Source: Bacteroidales bacterium UBA7258 | GTDB lineage: Bacteria; Bacteroidota; Bacteroidia; Bacteroidales; UBA932 | Assembly: GCA_002472565.1 (NCBI GenBank) | Contig: DKSK01000020.1 | Coordinates: 1-64,000 of the forward strand | Length of the DNA stretch: 64,000 nucleotides | Direction: 5' to 3' | In this document: positions 19,224 through 28,139 of the stretch, in pieces | How positions within the stretch are numbered: the first letter of the stretch is position 1 | Layout: each line of letters begins with the position of its first letter | Translations under genes and position numbers: made by a program | The notes under the pieces: model-generated | Databases searched by the model: none | The model's input: the letters and a program-made list of their open reading frames with translations, nothing else | Told to the model about the DNA's origin: nothing

Positions 19224-22200
19224 TCAATCTTCCGAGCTATTTTTCTTAAATTCCGTAGGAGTGAGACCGAAGTGGCGTTTGAAGCAGATACTGAAATATT
19301 TCGGATTTGCAAAACCTGTCTTGAAGGAAATTTCGGAGACATTAAGGTCAGAGTCCTTCATCAGCTGGGCGGCTCGCTTGAGTCTCATATCCATGATGAA
19401 TTCCTTGATGGACATGCCAGTCAGACGGTTGATCTTTTCATAAAGAAGAGTGCGGCCCATGGCCATGTCTCGGATGAAGGAGTCGACATCGTAGTCGGAA
19501 TTATCCATGTTGCGTTCTATGCAGTCCATGGCCTTCTGAAGAAGTTTATCATCAACAGAGGAAATGACGAGCTTAGAAGGTTCCGCTATGTAACGCTTGC
19601 TGTAAAGATTCTTCATATCCTCCCTTGACTTCAAGAAGGCCTTGATCTGCTGCTTGAGATAAGACAGATCGACAGGTTTGTCGAGGAAGACATTGGCTCC
19701 GGCCTCGAGCGCCTTGGTGCGGTTATCTCCAGAATTACCCAATCCAGAGAGCATTACGATTGGAATATGGCTGGTCTTGATATTGGCTCTAAGCTCACGA
19801 CAGACCTCGAAGCCGTCCGCTTCAGGCATAATAAGATCAGTAATGATTATGTCAGGGGCCGTTTTCTCTGCACGGGCAATTCCATCCCGTCCATTGGATT
19901 CAGCGTAAACGTTGTAGTCCTCCGAAAGCCTGTCGGAGAGATAATTACGGAAGCCTCGGTCATCCTCTATCAGGACTATGCTCCAGCGTTTTCGCTCATG
20001 CATAGTCTTATCCGAATCATCGCGTCCGGTCTCACTGACAAGTTCATCTACCTCCGAAGCGGCATATTCATAGGCCGAGTCTTCATCGGACTCAGACTTG
20101 TCTGCCCTGACTTCAGGAGAAGGAATGTCAAGGATGAAAGAAACGATGAAATTCTCGGATTTCATCTCTATGGTCCCGCCTATTACGTCCACCAGCTGTT
20201 TGACTATGGCAAGTCCCAGTCCGGAGCTGCTTCCAATTCTCGGTTTCATACCGCCTCGCGAGAAAGCCTCGAAGATATTTGTTTTAGTTTCCTCTGAAAT
20301 TTCAGCTCCGGAATTGGATACGGTGAAACGAAGAAAGCCAGGTTTCTCACCCTCTGTCACGCTTACTCCGATATGACCACCGGACGGGGTGTATTTGAAG
20401 GCGTTGGAGAAGAGATTGCTGAAAATCTTTTCTATGATGTCCTGGTCGAAGTTCGTATAGACCTTGGTGAACTTGGAATCAAAGTCGGTTTCCACTCCTC
20501 TCTTGGCGGCGAAAGGTTCGAAGAGGGAGAAGAGGTTTTTGACAAAACCCTGGATGTCGCCGGGCTGCGGATTCATGGTGATTTTCTGGCTTTCGATTTC
20601 CCTAAACTGAAGGAGCTGGCTCACCATGTGGCTGATTCTTGATGCGTTGCGTTCTATAAGGTCGACATCCTTCCTGACCTCGTCCGTGGCCGGGATTCTT
20701 TCTTTGAGCTGTCTGAGAGGGTCAAGAATCATGGTGAGAGGAGTCTTGAGGTCATGGGAGATGTTGGTGAAGAAGTTGATCCTCGCCTTGCTAAGCTCGC
20801 TGAGGTTCTCCTCTTTCTTGCGCTCTAGTTCCAGCCTCTCCTCATATATCTTCTTGTTGGTCAGGTATCTCCACAGCATGTAGGCCAGGAAGACCAGGGC
20901 CAGGGCATAAAGCAGCAGGGCCCACGCCGACCTGTAGAAGGCAGGCCTCACATGGAAAGAAAGAGTGGCCGGGGCGCCCCACTCCCCTCCCGCGGTGGCG
21001 GCCACCACCTGGAGCTGATAAGAGCCAGCCCTGAGGTTGAAGAACTGGACGGCGCGCTGGCCAGGAGGCAATTCGGTCCACTTGTCCGAGAGGCCCGACA
21101 TTCTGTAGGCGTAGCGGTTGCCCACAGGATTGAGGTAGCTGTCCGAGGAGAATCTCACCTCTATGTTAGACTGCCTGTGGCTCAGCCTTATGGTCTGGGA
21201 GCCGTTCATGGTGGAGATGGATCTGGAAATCGGAGAGTCCTCCATCTCCGGGCTCACGTCCTTGTCATCTATCAGGAAGTCTGTGAAATAAATCTTTGGG
21301 GTCGCCGCCGACACTCCCACCCTGTCGGGGAAGATGGCGGTGAAACCATCCGTCCCTCCGAAAAGCATCTGTCCGGAAGAACGCTTGAAGCAGGAACGGA
21401 CATAGTAGGAGCCGTTGCCAGAGCTGAGGCCGAGGTCTGGTTTAAAGAAGAGGCAGCGGGACCTGTCAAAGACCCAGACGCCCTCGTTGGTGGCCAGCCA
21501 GACATCTTTGGTAGGGACATCCTCCAGCATGCTGAAAATCATCTTTCCCTCCAGAGCGTTTCCGGAAGAATCCCTGAGGCTTGCATAGGAGCCGTTGTTT
21601 CTCAGCACGTTGATGCCGCCTCCCCTGGTGCCGAACCAGATTTCTCCGTCCTGGGTCCGGACATAGGAGCAGATGTTGTTCGAAGAATAGGGCTTGTCCT
21701 CGAGGACGTATTGCCTGAGGACCTTGTGAGTGTGCACGTCGATGGAATAGACGCCCGTATGGGTGAGCAGGCAGAGATTGCCCCTCTGGTCATGGAACAT
21801 GGTCTCGACCTGCATTTTGAGGGAGATTCCGTCATGGCTGAGGATGTTGATGTCGCCGACTGTGCCGGTGCCGGTGTCGAGGAAGCGGAGGCTTGCGTCG
21901 GGGTCGGCCAGCCAGTAGCCGCGGTCCCCTTCGGCGAGGAAATCATAGACGCTGATACCTTCGGTACCGGGGAGGGTACCGAAATGGGTGGAGCCTCTGC
22001 GGAGGACGTTGATACCTCCGTTGAACTCACTGACCAGCAGGGAACTATCTCTTCCCCATGCGATCTTCTTGATCATATTGGAGGCAATCCCGCTGCCGTT
22101 GTTCTGGGTGAAATAGGAGAATTTGCCGTCTCTGGAGATCCTGTTCAGGCCTCCGCCCTCGGTTCCTACCCAGAGCGTGCCGTCGGATGCCTCGGCAAAG

Positions 22201-23240
22201 CAGCTCACGATAGGATTACTGAGCCCGTCGCGGGAGGCTCTGTAAAATTTCCCGGCAGCTTCGGCGGAGATGGTGGTCAGAGCTAGCTTGCCACCGTAAG
22301 TCCCGACCCAGACTCCCCACCCATCGGGGTCTTCGAAAATGGACCAGACTGAATTGTTCGGCAGGCTCTCATCGGAACCGACATCGGAACGGAGCATCGA
22401 GGTCTCCCCTGTCGAAGGGTCGAGGAGAAGGAGGCCGTACTGGGTCGCGACCCAGATTATTCCGTTTTTGTCGAGATAGAGCTGTTTGGAGCTGGCGGAC
22501 TCCGGAAGCGGATATTTCTTCTCCAGAAGGCCGTCAGCGGAGTATTGGAAGATGCCTTCCATCTGGGTGAGTACGAAGATGTGTCCTCCCACGTCCATCA
22601 CATCCCTGACAACGGTGCCGTCGGAAGGGAAGCGGACGAAGCGGGCGTAATTGCCGGTCGAGGCGTCAAGCCTGTAGAGGACACCGGCGTTTCCGACGTA
22701 GGTGAAAGGCCCGTCGCAGGTTAGGGAGAGGGTCGGAATCGAGGTTTCCACCCCTTCGGGCAAAGGGAAGGTGCTCATCTCCTGCAGGCTTTCCGGCCTG
22801 AAAGCCACTATCTTGTTGTCCCTGATAAGCCAGATAAGCCCGTCTTTTCCGGCCACCACATTACCGATGTTCCCGTCTATTACGAGCTTGAAGCCTTCGG
22901 TGGCATAGTCAAAGCGGAAGAGGCCGTGGTCGGTGGCCACATAGACATCGCCGTGGATGTCGGTCACGACATGCCCCATGGCCCAGTGGGTCTCGGGGTT
23001 GAACCTGAAGATTTCTTTATTCATCCGCCTGAAGCTGTCCCCGTTGAACATGTAGACGGCATCGAAGCCGCTGAACCAGATTCTCCCGATGCTGTCCTTC
23101 GCAATGGAATGGACGCCACCATAATAAGATGTCTCCGGCATCTGGTAAAAGCGGTAGACGGAGGTGTCAATGGCTCGGGCCGGGGCTATGGCGAGGAGGG
23201 CGGTGAGGGCCGCTGATATGAGCCGGAAGAATTTTCTCAT
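19224..23240 (-). CDS. Hybrid two-component sensor kinase/response regulator (HTCS)
   Basis: 1338 residues with all parts in one chain. A signal peptide precedes two Reg_prop-type beta-propellers (repeats such as GRIWFSGF, GLIWLIRD, GIIWVATQYGLLLLDP), then a Y_Y_Y-like domain (LPPGQRAVQFFNLRAGSYQL). A membrane helix at ~768-793 leads to HisKA (NISHDLKTPLTM, His ~829), HATPase_c (SGLGLAIVKQLV), a receiver (IITDLIMPEADG, Asp ~1135) and an AraC HTH (ISFKTGFANPKYFSICFKRH). This is the standard PUL activator that senses a periplasmic oligosaccharide and turns on susC. Its start overlaps the remnant gene upstream by 4 bases. Confidence 0.96.
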   Translation of the reverse strand: MRKFFRLISAALTALLAIAPARAIDTSVYRFYQMPETSYYGGVHSIAKDSIGRIWFSGFDAVYMFNGDSFRRMNKEIFRFNPETHWAMGHVVTDIHGDVYVATDHGLFRFDYATEGFKLVIDGNIGNVVAGKDGLIWLIRDNKIVAFRPESLQEMSTFPLPEGVETSIPTLSLTCDGPFTYVGNAGVLYRLDASTGNYARFVRFPSDGTVVRDVMDVGGHIFVLTQMEGIFQYSADGLLEKKYPLPESASSKQLYLDKNGIIWVATQYGLLLLDPSTGETSMLRSDVGSDESLPNNSVWSIFEDPDGWGVWVGTYGGKLALTTISAEAAGKFYRASRDGLSNPIVSCFAEASDGTLWVGTEGGGLNRISRDGKFSYFTQNNGSGIASNMIKKIAWGRDSSLLVSEFNGGINVLRRGSTHFGTLPGTEGISVYDFLAEGDRGYWLADPDASLRFLDTGTGTVGDINILSHDGISLKMQVETMFHDQRGNLCLLTHTGVYSIDVHTHKVLRQYVLEDKPYSSNNICSYVRTQDGEIWFGTRGGGINVLRNNGSYASLRDSSGNALEGKMIFSMLEDVPTKDVWLATNEGVWVFDRSRCLFFKPDLGLSSGNGSYYVRSCFKRSSGQMLFGGTDGFTAIFPDRVGVSAATPKIYFTDFLIDDKDVSPEMEDSPISRSISTMNGSQTIRLSHRQSNIEVRFSSDSYLNPVGNRYAYRMSGLSDKWTELPPGQRAVQFFNLRAGSYQLQVVAATAGGEWGAPATLSFHVRPAFYRSAWALLLYALALVFLAYMLWRYLTNKKIYEERLELERKKEENLSELSKARINFFTNISHDLKTPLTMILDPLRQLKERIPATDEVRKDVDLIERNASRISHMVSQLLQFREIESQKITMNPQPGDIQGFVKNLFSLFEPFAAKRGVETDFDSKFTKVYTNFDQDIIEKIFSNLFSNAFKYTPSGGHIGVSVTEGEKPGFLRFTVSNSGAEISEETKTNIFEAFSRGGMKPRIGSSSGLGLAIVKQLVDVIGGTIEMKSENFIVSFILDIPSPEVRADKSESDEDSAYEYAASEVDELVSETGRDDSDKTMHERKRWSIVLIEDDRGFRNYLSDRLSEDYNVYAESNGRDGIARAEKTAPDIIITDLIMPEADGFEVCRELRANIKTSHIPIVMLSGLGNSGDNRTKALEAGANVFLDKPVDLSYLKQQIKAFLKSREDMKNLYSKRYIAEPSKLVISSVDDKLLQKAMDCIERNMDNSDYDVDSFIRDMAMGRTLLYEKINRLTGMSIKEFIMDMRLKRAAQLMKDSDLNVSEISFKTGFANPKYFSICFKRHFGLTPTEFKKNSSED

Positions 23241-23500
23241 TTCTTTTCGTCTGTCTTCACCTTGCCGTACTCCGTAGGGAGACAGCCGACGTATTTCTTG
23301 AAACTGGTGGAGAAATCGTAGCAGGAGAGTACGGACTGCGTTCCAAGCCAGATATTTCCCAGCCTGTCCTGGACTATGGCTTTGACTATGCTCTGAGAGA
23401 GTCCGTCTTCAACTGTCAAGTGTCTGAAACGGATACCGCTCTGAGCGAAAAGAGAGGTGGCTGAGAGGAGGGCGAGAAATATCGTTATGAAGCGTCTCAT
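23237..23500 (-). pseudogene. Remnant of a second HTCS: N-terminus fused to AraC tail
   Basis: 87 codons from ATG 23500. Residues 1-20 are a signal peptide and 21-56 the first propeller repeat of an HTCS (FRHLTVEDGLSQS, DRLGNIWLGTQ). From ~58 on it reads YDFSTSFKKYVGCLPTEYGK, which is the end of an AraC DNA-binding domain (compare KYFSICFKRHFGLTPTEFKK in the intact neighbour). An in-frame deletion of over a thousand codons is the simplest explanation. The stop overlaps the intact HTCS start by 4 bases, and the remnant keeps the promoter-proximal position, so its old promoter probably now drives the intact gene. A longer start at 23548 is unlikely because the -7 box lies inside it. Confidence 0.7.
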
Positions 23501-23516
23501 ATCATGGGTAGTCTTA

Positions 23517-23524
23517 CAAAGATA
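23517..23524 (-). promoter_or_regulatory. Candidate -7 box for the HTCS transcript
   Basis: TATCTTTG on the minus strand fits the Bacteroidetes -7 consensus TAnnTTTG and lies 17 bases before ATG 23500. The -33 element is weak (TTGC, 20 bases upstream). Confidence 0.5.
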
Positions 23525-23715
23525 GTCAATTTCGGCATAAGCAGGCAACTTTTTGAAATTGTCCGAATCAATTTGATTTTGTCTTCGGTTTAGTCTTGTC
23601 TGTTATCCAGATGTTGGCCGTCAAGTTTAGGTAAGGGCCTTTGCACTTGCGGGAGGCGGTGAGTCAAGCCACAGACAAGCTGAAGGCTGAAGACAGGACA
23701 TTTATCCGGATTTGA

Positions 23716-23746
23716 TTTGGTTTTTGTGCAAACGTTTGTATCTTTG
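23716..23746 (+). promoter_or_regulatory. Bacteroidetes-type promoter of the LacI/uronate operon
   Basis: TTTG at 23716-23719, 19 bases, then TATCTTTG at 23739-23746. Spacing and both boxes match the consensus. A LacI-type operator overlaps the spacer and the start of the -7 box. Confidence 0.8.
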
Positions 23747-23774
23747 CCTCGTAAAGAAATTGCAAACGTTTGCA
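23727..23774. promoter_or_regulatory. Two LacI-family operators (TGCAAACGTTTGyA)
   Basis: Operator 1 is TGCAAACGTTTGTA at 23727-23740; operator 2 is TGCAAACGTTTGCA, a perfect palindrome, at 23761-23774. Centres are 34 bp apart. Operator 1 blocks the promoter and operator 2 sits directly before ATG 23778, so the first gene product very probably represses its own operon. CAAACGTTTG with a central CG is the classic LacI-family half-site pair. Confidence 0.85.
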
Positions 23775-23777
23775 AAC

Positions 23778-24773
23778 ATGGCTAAAACTACAATAACCGA
23801 CATTGCCAAGAAGCTGGGTCTGACCCCCTCCACCATCTCCAGAGCCCTCGCAGGGAACCCCCGCATCAAAATAGGAACAAGGGAGGCCGTGGAAAAGGCG
23901 GCCGCCGAGATGGGCTACGAAAGAAATGCCGTCGCCTCTTCTCTGAGGAGCGGCAAAGCCATGACGGTAGGTATAATCGTACCGAGAATAAACCGAATGT
24001 TTTTCGGCAACGCCATCAGCGGGGCAGAATCGGTCCTCAACGAGGCCGGATACACGGTAATCATCTGCCAAACCCACGAAAAAGTCGAAAACGAGAAAAA
24101 CGCTCTCAAGACCCTGAGCATGAACAGGGTTGCAGGCATCCTTATCTCCCATTCTATAGAATCCGCAGACTCTTCCCATATCCGCGAGGCTCTGGACAGC
24201 AGGTCGAAACTGGTCCAGTTCGACAGGGTATTCTACGACCTTCCGGGGGCTAAAGTAGTCAACGACAATTTCCATGGTGCCTACGAAGCCACCAGTCACC
24301 TCCTCCGGATGGGTTATAAGAAAATCGGTACTCTGGCCGGCTACATGAATGTATCTTGCTATAAAGAGAGGCTGGACGGCTACTTCAAGGCCCTCTCTGA
24401 TGCCGGAATGTCAAGGGACGAGAGCCTCGTCTACTATGGCTCCATTCTTCAGGAAACAGGCCGCGTGAGCGGGAAGAAGGCCATAGAGGCCGGTTGTGAC
24501 GCACTTTACAGCGCCGGTGACTTTTCCGCTCTTGGAGCCGTTGAAGCGGCGTGCGAGGCAGGGAAAAACATCCCTGAAGACTTCGGGATAGTCGGCACGG
24601 CCAATGAGGATTTCACGTCCATCATGAACCCTCCCCTCTCCTCCCTCGACCTGAATCCTTATGAAATAGGCAGACAGGCCGCCCTGGCCTTCCTGGACGG
24701 GAGCGATGAAGTAGTCAAGGTCAAGACGGAACTCAGGGAAAGGCTTTCCTCCAAAAGAAACGGCAACAGATAA
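23778..24773 (+). CDS. LacI-family transcriptional repressor, autoregulated
   Basis: 331 residues from ATG 23778; an upstream in-frame ATG at 23712 is rejected because it would put both operators and the promoter inside the gene. The HTH and hinge read TTITDIAKKLGLTPSTISRALAG and GYERNAVASSLRSGKAMTVGIIVP. The periplasmic-binding-protein-like effector domain follows (FFGNAISGAESVLNEAGY, VQFDRVFYDLPGAKVVNDNF). It leads an operon for 2-keto-3-deoxygluconate formation and breakdown, so the inducer is probably a pathway intermediate such as KDG or a keto-uronate (inference). Confidence 0.95.
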   Translation: MAKTTITDIAKKLGLTPSTISRALAGNPRIKIGTREAVEKAAAEMGYERNAVASSLRSGKAMTVGIIVPRINRMFFGNAISGAESVLNEAGYTVIICQTHEKVENEKNALKTLSMNRVAGILISHSIESADSSHIREALDSRSKLVQFDRVFYDLPGAKVVNDNFHGAYEATSHLLRMGYKKIGTLAGYMNVSCYKERLDGYFKALSDAGMSRDESLVYYGSILQETGRVSGKKAIEAGCDALYSAGDFSALGAVEAACEAGKNIPEDFGIVGTANEDFTSIMNPPLSSLDLNPYEIGRQAALAFLDGSDEVVKVKTELRERLSSKRNGNR

Positions 24774-24784
24774 ATGATATAGAT

Positions 24785-25579
24785 ATGGTTGATTTTTCTC
24801 TAAAAGGCAAGGTCGCGCTCGTCACAGGAGCGACCCACGGAATCGGAATGGGCATAGCTGCAGCCTTCGCACAGGCAGGCGCCAAAATCTATTTCAACAG
24901 CTCACGTCAGGACCATCTCGACAGAGCTCTCGGCGAATACAAGGCTCAGGGAGTCGATGCCGAAGGCTGCGTCTGCGACGTGCGCGACGAGGCCCAGGTC
25001 GGCAAAATGGTCGACGGCATCCTCGCAAAGGAGGGCCACCTCGACATTCTTGTCAACAACGCAGGCATCATCCGCCGCATCCCTATGACCGAGATGAGCC
25101 TCGAGGAGTGGCAGAACGTGATAGCCACCGATCTGACGGCTCCGTTCATCTGCTCCAAGGCCGTCATCCCTTCGATGATAAAGAACGGCCACGGCAAGAT
25201 CATCAATATCTGCTCCATGATGTCTGAGCTCGGAAGAGAGACGGTTTCAGCCTACGCGGCCGCCAAGGGAGGGCTCAAGATGCTGACCCGCAACATCTGC
25301 TCTGAATACGGAGAATACAACATCCAGTGCAACGGAATCGGGCCTGGCTACATAGCAACGTCCCAGACCGCCCCTCTGCGCGAGCGTCAGGCCGACGGCA
25401 GCCGCCATCCTTTCGACGCCTTCATCATTTCCAAGACTCCGGCGGGCCGCTGGGGCACGGTGGAAGACCTCCAGGGTCCGGCCGTCTTTCTTGCTTCGGA
25501 CGCCTCGAACTTCATCAACGGCCAGGTCCTTTACGTAGACGGAGGCATCCTCGCCTACATCGGAAAGCAGCCTAAGTAA
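24785..25579 (+). CDS. kduD: SDR dehydrogenase, KduD / gluconate 5-dehydrogenase type
   Basis: 264 residues, a classical short-chain dehydrogenase: the NAD(P) motif TGATHGIGMG (16-25), NNAG, the catalytic Ser in NICSMMSELG, the YAAAK Tyr/Lys pair, and a C-terminus ending in QVLYVDGG. It is cytosolic, with no signal. With KduI, KdgK and KdgA in the same operon, the best reaction is reduction of 2,5-diketo-3-deoxygluconate to KDG. Automatic annotation would probably say gluconate 5-dehydrogenase; sequence alone cannot fully separate the two, but the operon favours KduD function. Confidence 0.82.
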   Translation: MVDFSLKGKVALVTGATHGIGMGIAAAFAQAGAKIYFNSSRQDHLDRALGEYKAQGVDAEGCVCDVRDEAQVGKMVDGILAKEGHLDILVNNAGIIRRIPMTEMSLEEWQNVIATDLTAPFICSKAVIPSMIKNGHGKIINICSMMSELGRETVSAYAAAKGGLKMLTRNICSEYGEYNIQCNGIGPGYIATSQTAPLRERQADGSRHPFDAFIISKTPAGRWGTVEDLQGPAVFLASDASNFINGQVLYVDGGILAYIGKQPK

Positions 25580-25580
25580 A

Positions 25581-26714
25581 ATGAACAGGATTTCAACCAT
25601 TTTCGGATTCATGGCGCTGGCCATCGCTTGCTCGAGACCTGTCGAGGTAAGAATCTCCAACCCCCTGGATTTCGACAGGGCGGGAGAAATAGTCGAAGTC
25701 CCGGCCGGAAAAGTTAAGGTGAAAGCCGGCGGCTTCGTCGTACTCAATTCCGACGGAGAGCAGGTGGCATATCAGCTCACCTCCGACGGGAACCTGCTTT
25801 TCCAGGCCGACGTGAAGGCCGGAGGCACGGCCGTTTACACCATCCGCAAAGGCGTGCCGGAGCCTTTCGACACTCTCGCCTGCGGTTCTTACCGTCCCGA
25901 CAGGATGGACGACTTCATCTGGGAGAACGACTTTTCGGGCTACAGGACCTACGGCCCCGCTCTCGAGAAGAGCGGAGAAAGGGCCTACGGCTACGACGTC
26001 TTCACCAAGAGCGTCAAGACTCCGGTCATGAAGAAGCGTTTCGACGCTGCCATCTACGGCGTGCCGAAGGTCAACTTCCACCTGGACCACGGCGACGGGA
26101 TGGATTCCTACGGTGTCGGGCCTACGCTCGGCGACGGGACTACCGCAATCGTGTCCGCCGACAGCCTCGTCTACCCTTGGTGCTGGACCTCTTACGAAGT
26201 TCTCGACAACGGGCCTCTGCGCTTCAGGGCCCGCTTCACCTACAGTCCCGTGACCGTCGGCAAGGACACGGTGATCGAGACCCGCATCATCACCAGCGAC
26301 GCCGGCTCCCTGCTCAACAGGGTGGAAGTCTCCTATTCAGGACTCGCCGACTCCCTCCGCATAGCCGCCGGGATAGTCGTGCACAAGGAGAATCCCGAGG
26401 CCTATGTCCTCGGCGAAGACTACGCCGGTTACGCCGATCTCGGCGACAGAAACATCGGGGAGAACGGTGAAATCTTTTGCGGAATGGCCTTCGCCTCTAA
26501 GCCTCTCTCCCTCGGCTTCGTTCCCCTCGGCCATGAAGGTGGCACGGCCATAGGCCATGTCCTGGCCACCTTCCCTTCCAGCGGAGGCAAACTGGACTAC
26601 TGGTTCGGCAGCGGCTGGAGCAAGGCGGGAATCAAGGGTCTCCAGGACTGGGAAGAAAGGCTGGACCGCTTCGCCCAGACAGTACGCAAGCCTCTCGAAG
26701 TCAAGGTAAAATAA
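25581..26714 (+). CDS. DUF4861-family lipoprotein
   Basis: 377 residues; lipobox LAIAC anchors Cys17. The body is beta-rich with YRPDRMDDFIWENDF, GYGVDVF-type and LGDGTTAIV stretches, consistent with the DUF4861 family found in Bacteroidetes pectin- and uronate-related loci. Its activity is unknown to me. One base separates it from the dehydrogenase stop codon, so co-expression is certain if the operon is transcribed. A role as a periplasmic mutarotase or lactonase-like helper acting before import is possible but speculative. Confidence 0.72.
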   Translation: MNRISTIFGFMALAIACSRPVEVRISNPLDFDRAGEIVEVPAGKVKVKAGGFVVLNSDGEQVAYQLTSDGNLLFQADVKAGGTAVYTIRKGVPEPFDTLACGSYRPDRMDDFIWENDFSGYRTYGPALEKSGERAYGYDVFTKSVKTPVMKKRFDAAIYGVPKVNFHLDHGDGMDSYGVGPTLGDGTTAIVSADSLVYPWCWTSYEVLDNGPLRFRARFTYSPVTVGKDTVIETRIITSDAGSLLNRVEVSYSGLADSLRIAAGIVVHKENPEAYVLGEDYAGYADLGDRNIGENGEIFCGMAFASKPLSLGFVPLGHEGGTAIGHVLATFPSSGGKLDYWFGSGWSKAGIKGLQDWEERLDRFAQTVRKPLEVKVK

Positions 26715-26718
26715 AGAT

Positions 26719-28131
26719 ATGGAACAAGTTTTCAGTTATATAATCGGACTTGGAGCGGCGGTGATGATGCCTGTCATCTTCACCATCCTCGGAGTCTGCA
26801 TAGGAATCAAGTTCGGCAAGGCCCTGAAGAGCGGCCTGCTGGTCGGCGTCGGCTTCGTGGGCCTCTCGGTAGTGACCGCCCTGCTCACCGGCAGCCTCGG
26901 CGCCCCGCTCAAGACCATGACCGAAATCTACGACCTCAAGCTGGGAATCTTCGACATGGGCTGGCCGGCGGCGGCTTCCGTAGCCTACAACACCACGGTC
27001 GGAGCCTTCATCATCCCGGTCTGCCTCGCCATAAACATTCTTCTGCTGGCGCTCAAATGCACCAAGACCGTCAACATCGACCTCTGGAACTATTGGCATT
27101 ACGCCTTCATAGGGGCCGTCGTCTATTTCGCCACCGACAACATCTGGTGGGGCTTCTTCGCGGCGATAATCTGCTTCGTGATTACCCTTGTGATAGCCGA
27201 CATGACCACCCCGAAGCTCCAGGAATACTACGGCGACCTCGACGGAATCTCGATTCCCCAGCCTTTCGTCCAGGGTTTCGTGCCTTTCGCCGCACTCATC
27301 AACAAGGGGCTGGACCTCATTCCTGGTTTCAGCAAGCTTGATATCGATGCTGAAGGCATGAAGAAGAAGTTCGGCATCCTCGGAGAGCCGCTTTTCCTTG
27401 GAGTCCTCGTCGGCGTAGGCATAGGCCTGCTCGCCTGCAGGAGCTGGGGCGAGGTCGTCTCCGGCATCCCGAAGATTCTCGGCCTAGGCATAAAGATGGG
27501 AGCCGTCATGGAACTCATCCCGCGCATCACTTCCCTCTTCATCGAGGGCCTGAAGCCTATCGCTGGAGCCACAAAGGATCTGGTGACCAGGAAATTCAAA
27601 AATTCGGCAGGAATCTTCATCGGCATGTCTCCGGCCCTCGTGATCGGCCATCCTACGACTCTAGTGGTCTCCCTTCTGCTGATTCCCGTCCTGCTCTTCC
27701 TCTCGGTCATTCTGCCGGGCAACGAATTCCTGCCTCTGGCCTCCATCGCCGGAATCTTCTACGTCTTCCCGGCCATCCTGCCCCTAACCAAGGGCAACGT
27801 AGTCAAGACCTTCATCATAGGACTCATTTCTCTGACGATAGGTCTCTACTTCGTCACCGACCTGGCCCCGTTCTTCACCCAGGCAGCTCAGGATGTCTAC
27901 GCAAAGACACAGGATGCGGCCGTGGCCATACCGGAAGGCTTCCAGGGCGGCTCTCTCGACTTCGCGTCGAGCCTTTTCTCCTGGGTCATCTTCCACTGCG
28001 TCCATGATTTCAAATGGATAGGAAGCGGAGCCCTCGTCATCCTCACCACGGCGATGTCCATCAGGAACCGCCGCAACATCATCCGCGAGGCCCATGCTCA
28101 GGCCGCCGCGGCAAAGACAGTCAACAAATAG
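26719..28131 (+). CDS. GatC-type EIIC permease without other PTS subunits
   Basis: 470 residues, strongly hydrophobic with about 11-12 membrane segments. Sequence features fit the galactitol/ascorbate-type EIIC-GAT family (GLGAAVMMPVIFTILG, YWHYAFIGAVVYFATDN, GNEFLPLASIAG). No EIIA or EIIB gene is present in the operon, and a dedicated KDG kinase is encoded two genes downstream. The simplest reading is that this protein carries an unphosphorylated uronate derivative across the inner membrane rather than acting in a phosphotransferase reaction. PTS subunits elsewhere in the genome cannot be excluded. Confidence 0.85.
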   Translation: MEQVFSYIIGLGAAVMMPVIFTILGVCIGIKFGKALKSGLLVGVGFVGLSVVTALLTGSLGAPLKTMTEIYDLKLGIFDMGWPAAASVAYNTTVGAFIIPVCLAINILLLALKCTKTVNIDLWNYWHYAFIGAVVYFATDNIWWGFFAAIICFVITLVIADMTTPKLQEYYGDLDGISIPQPFVQGFVPFAALINKGLDLIPGFSKLDIDAEGMKKKFGILGEPLFLGVLVGVGIGLLACRSWGEVVSGIPKILGLGIKMGAVMELIPRITSLFIEGLKPIAGATKDLVTRKFKNSAGIFIGMSPALVIGHPTTLVVSLLLIPVLLFLSVILPGNEFLPLASIAGIFYVFPAILPLTKGNVVKTFIIGLISLTIGLYFVTDLAPFFTQAAQDVYAKTQDAAVAIPEGFQGGSLDFASSLFSWVIFHCVHDFKWIGSGALVILTTAMSIRNRRNIIREAHAQAAAAKTVNK

Positions 28132-28139
28132 CACGAAAT

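Noticed and set aside
20952..22286. 444-codon plus-strand open frame inside the HTCS gene
   Set aside because: Antisense shadow of the propeller region; no motif, and the minus-strand protein is certain.
23712..23777. Upstream in-frame ATG extending the LacI protein by 22 residues
   Set aside because: The extension would cover the promoter and both operators; ATG 23778 gives the normal LacI N-terminus.
28014..28139. Extended start for KduI overlapping the EIIC gene
   Set aside because: The extension is the out-of-frame EIIC 3' end; ATG 28140 gives a clear signal peptide.
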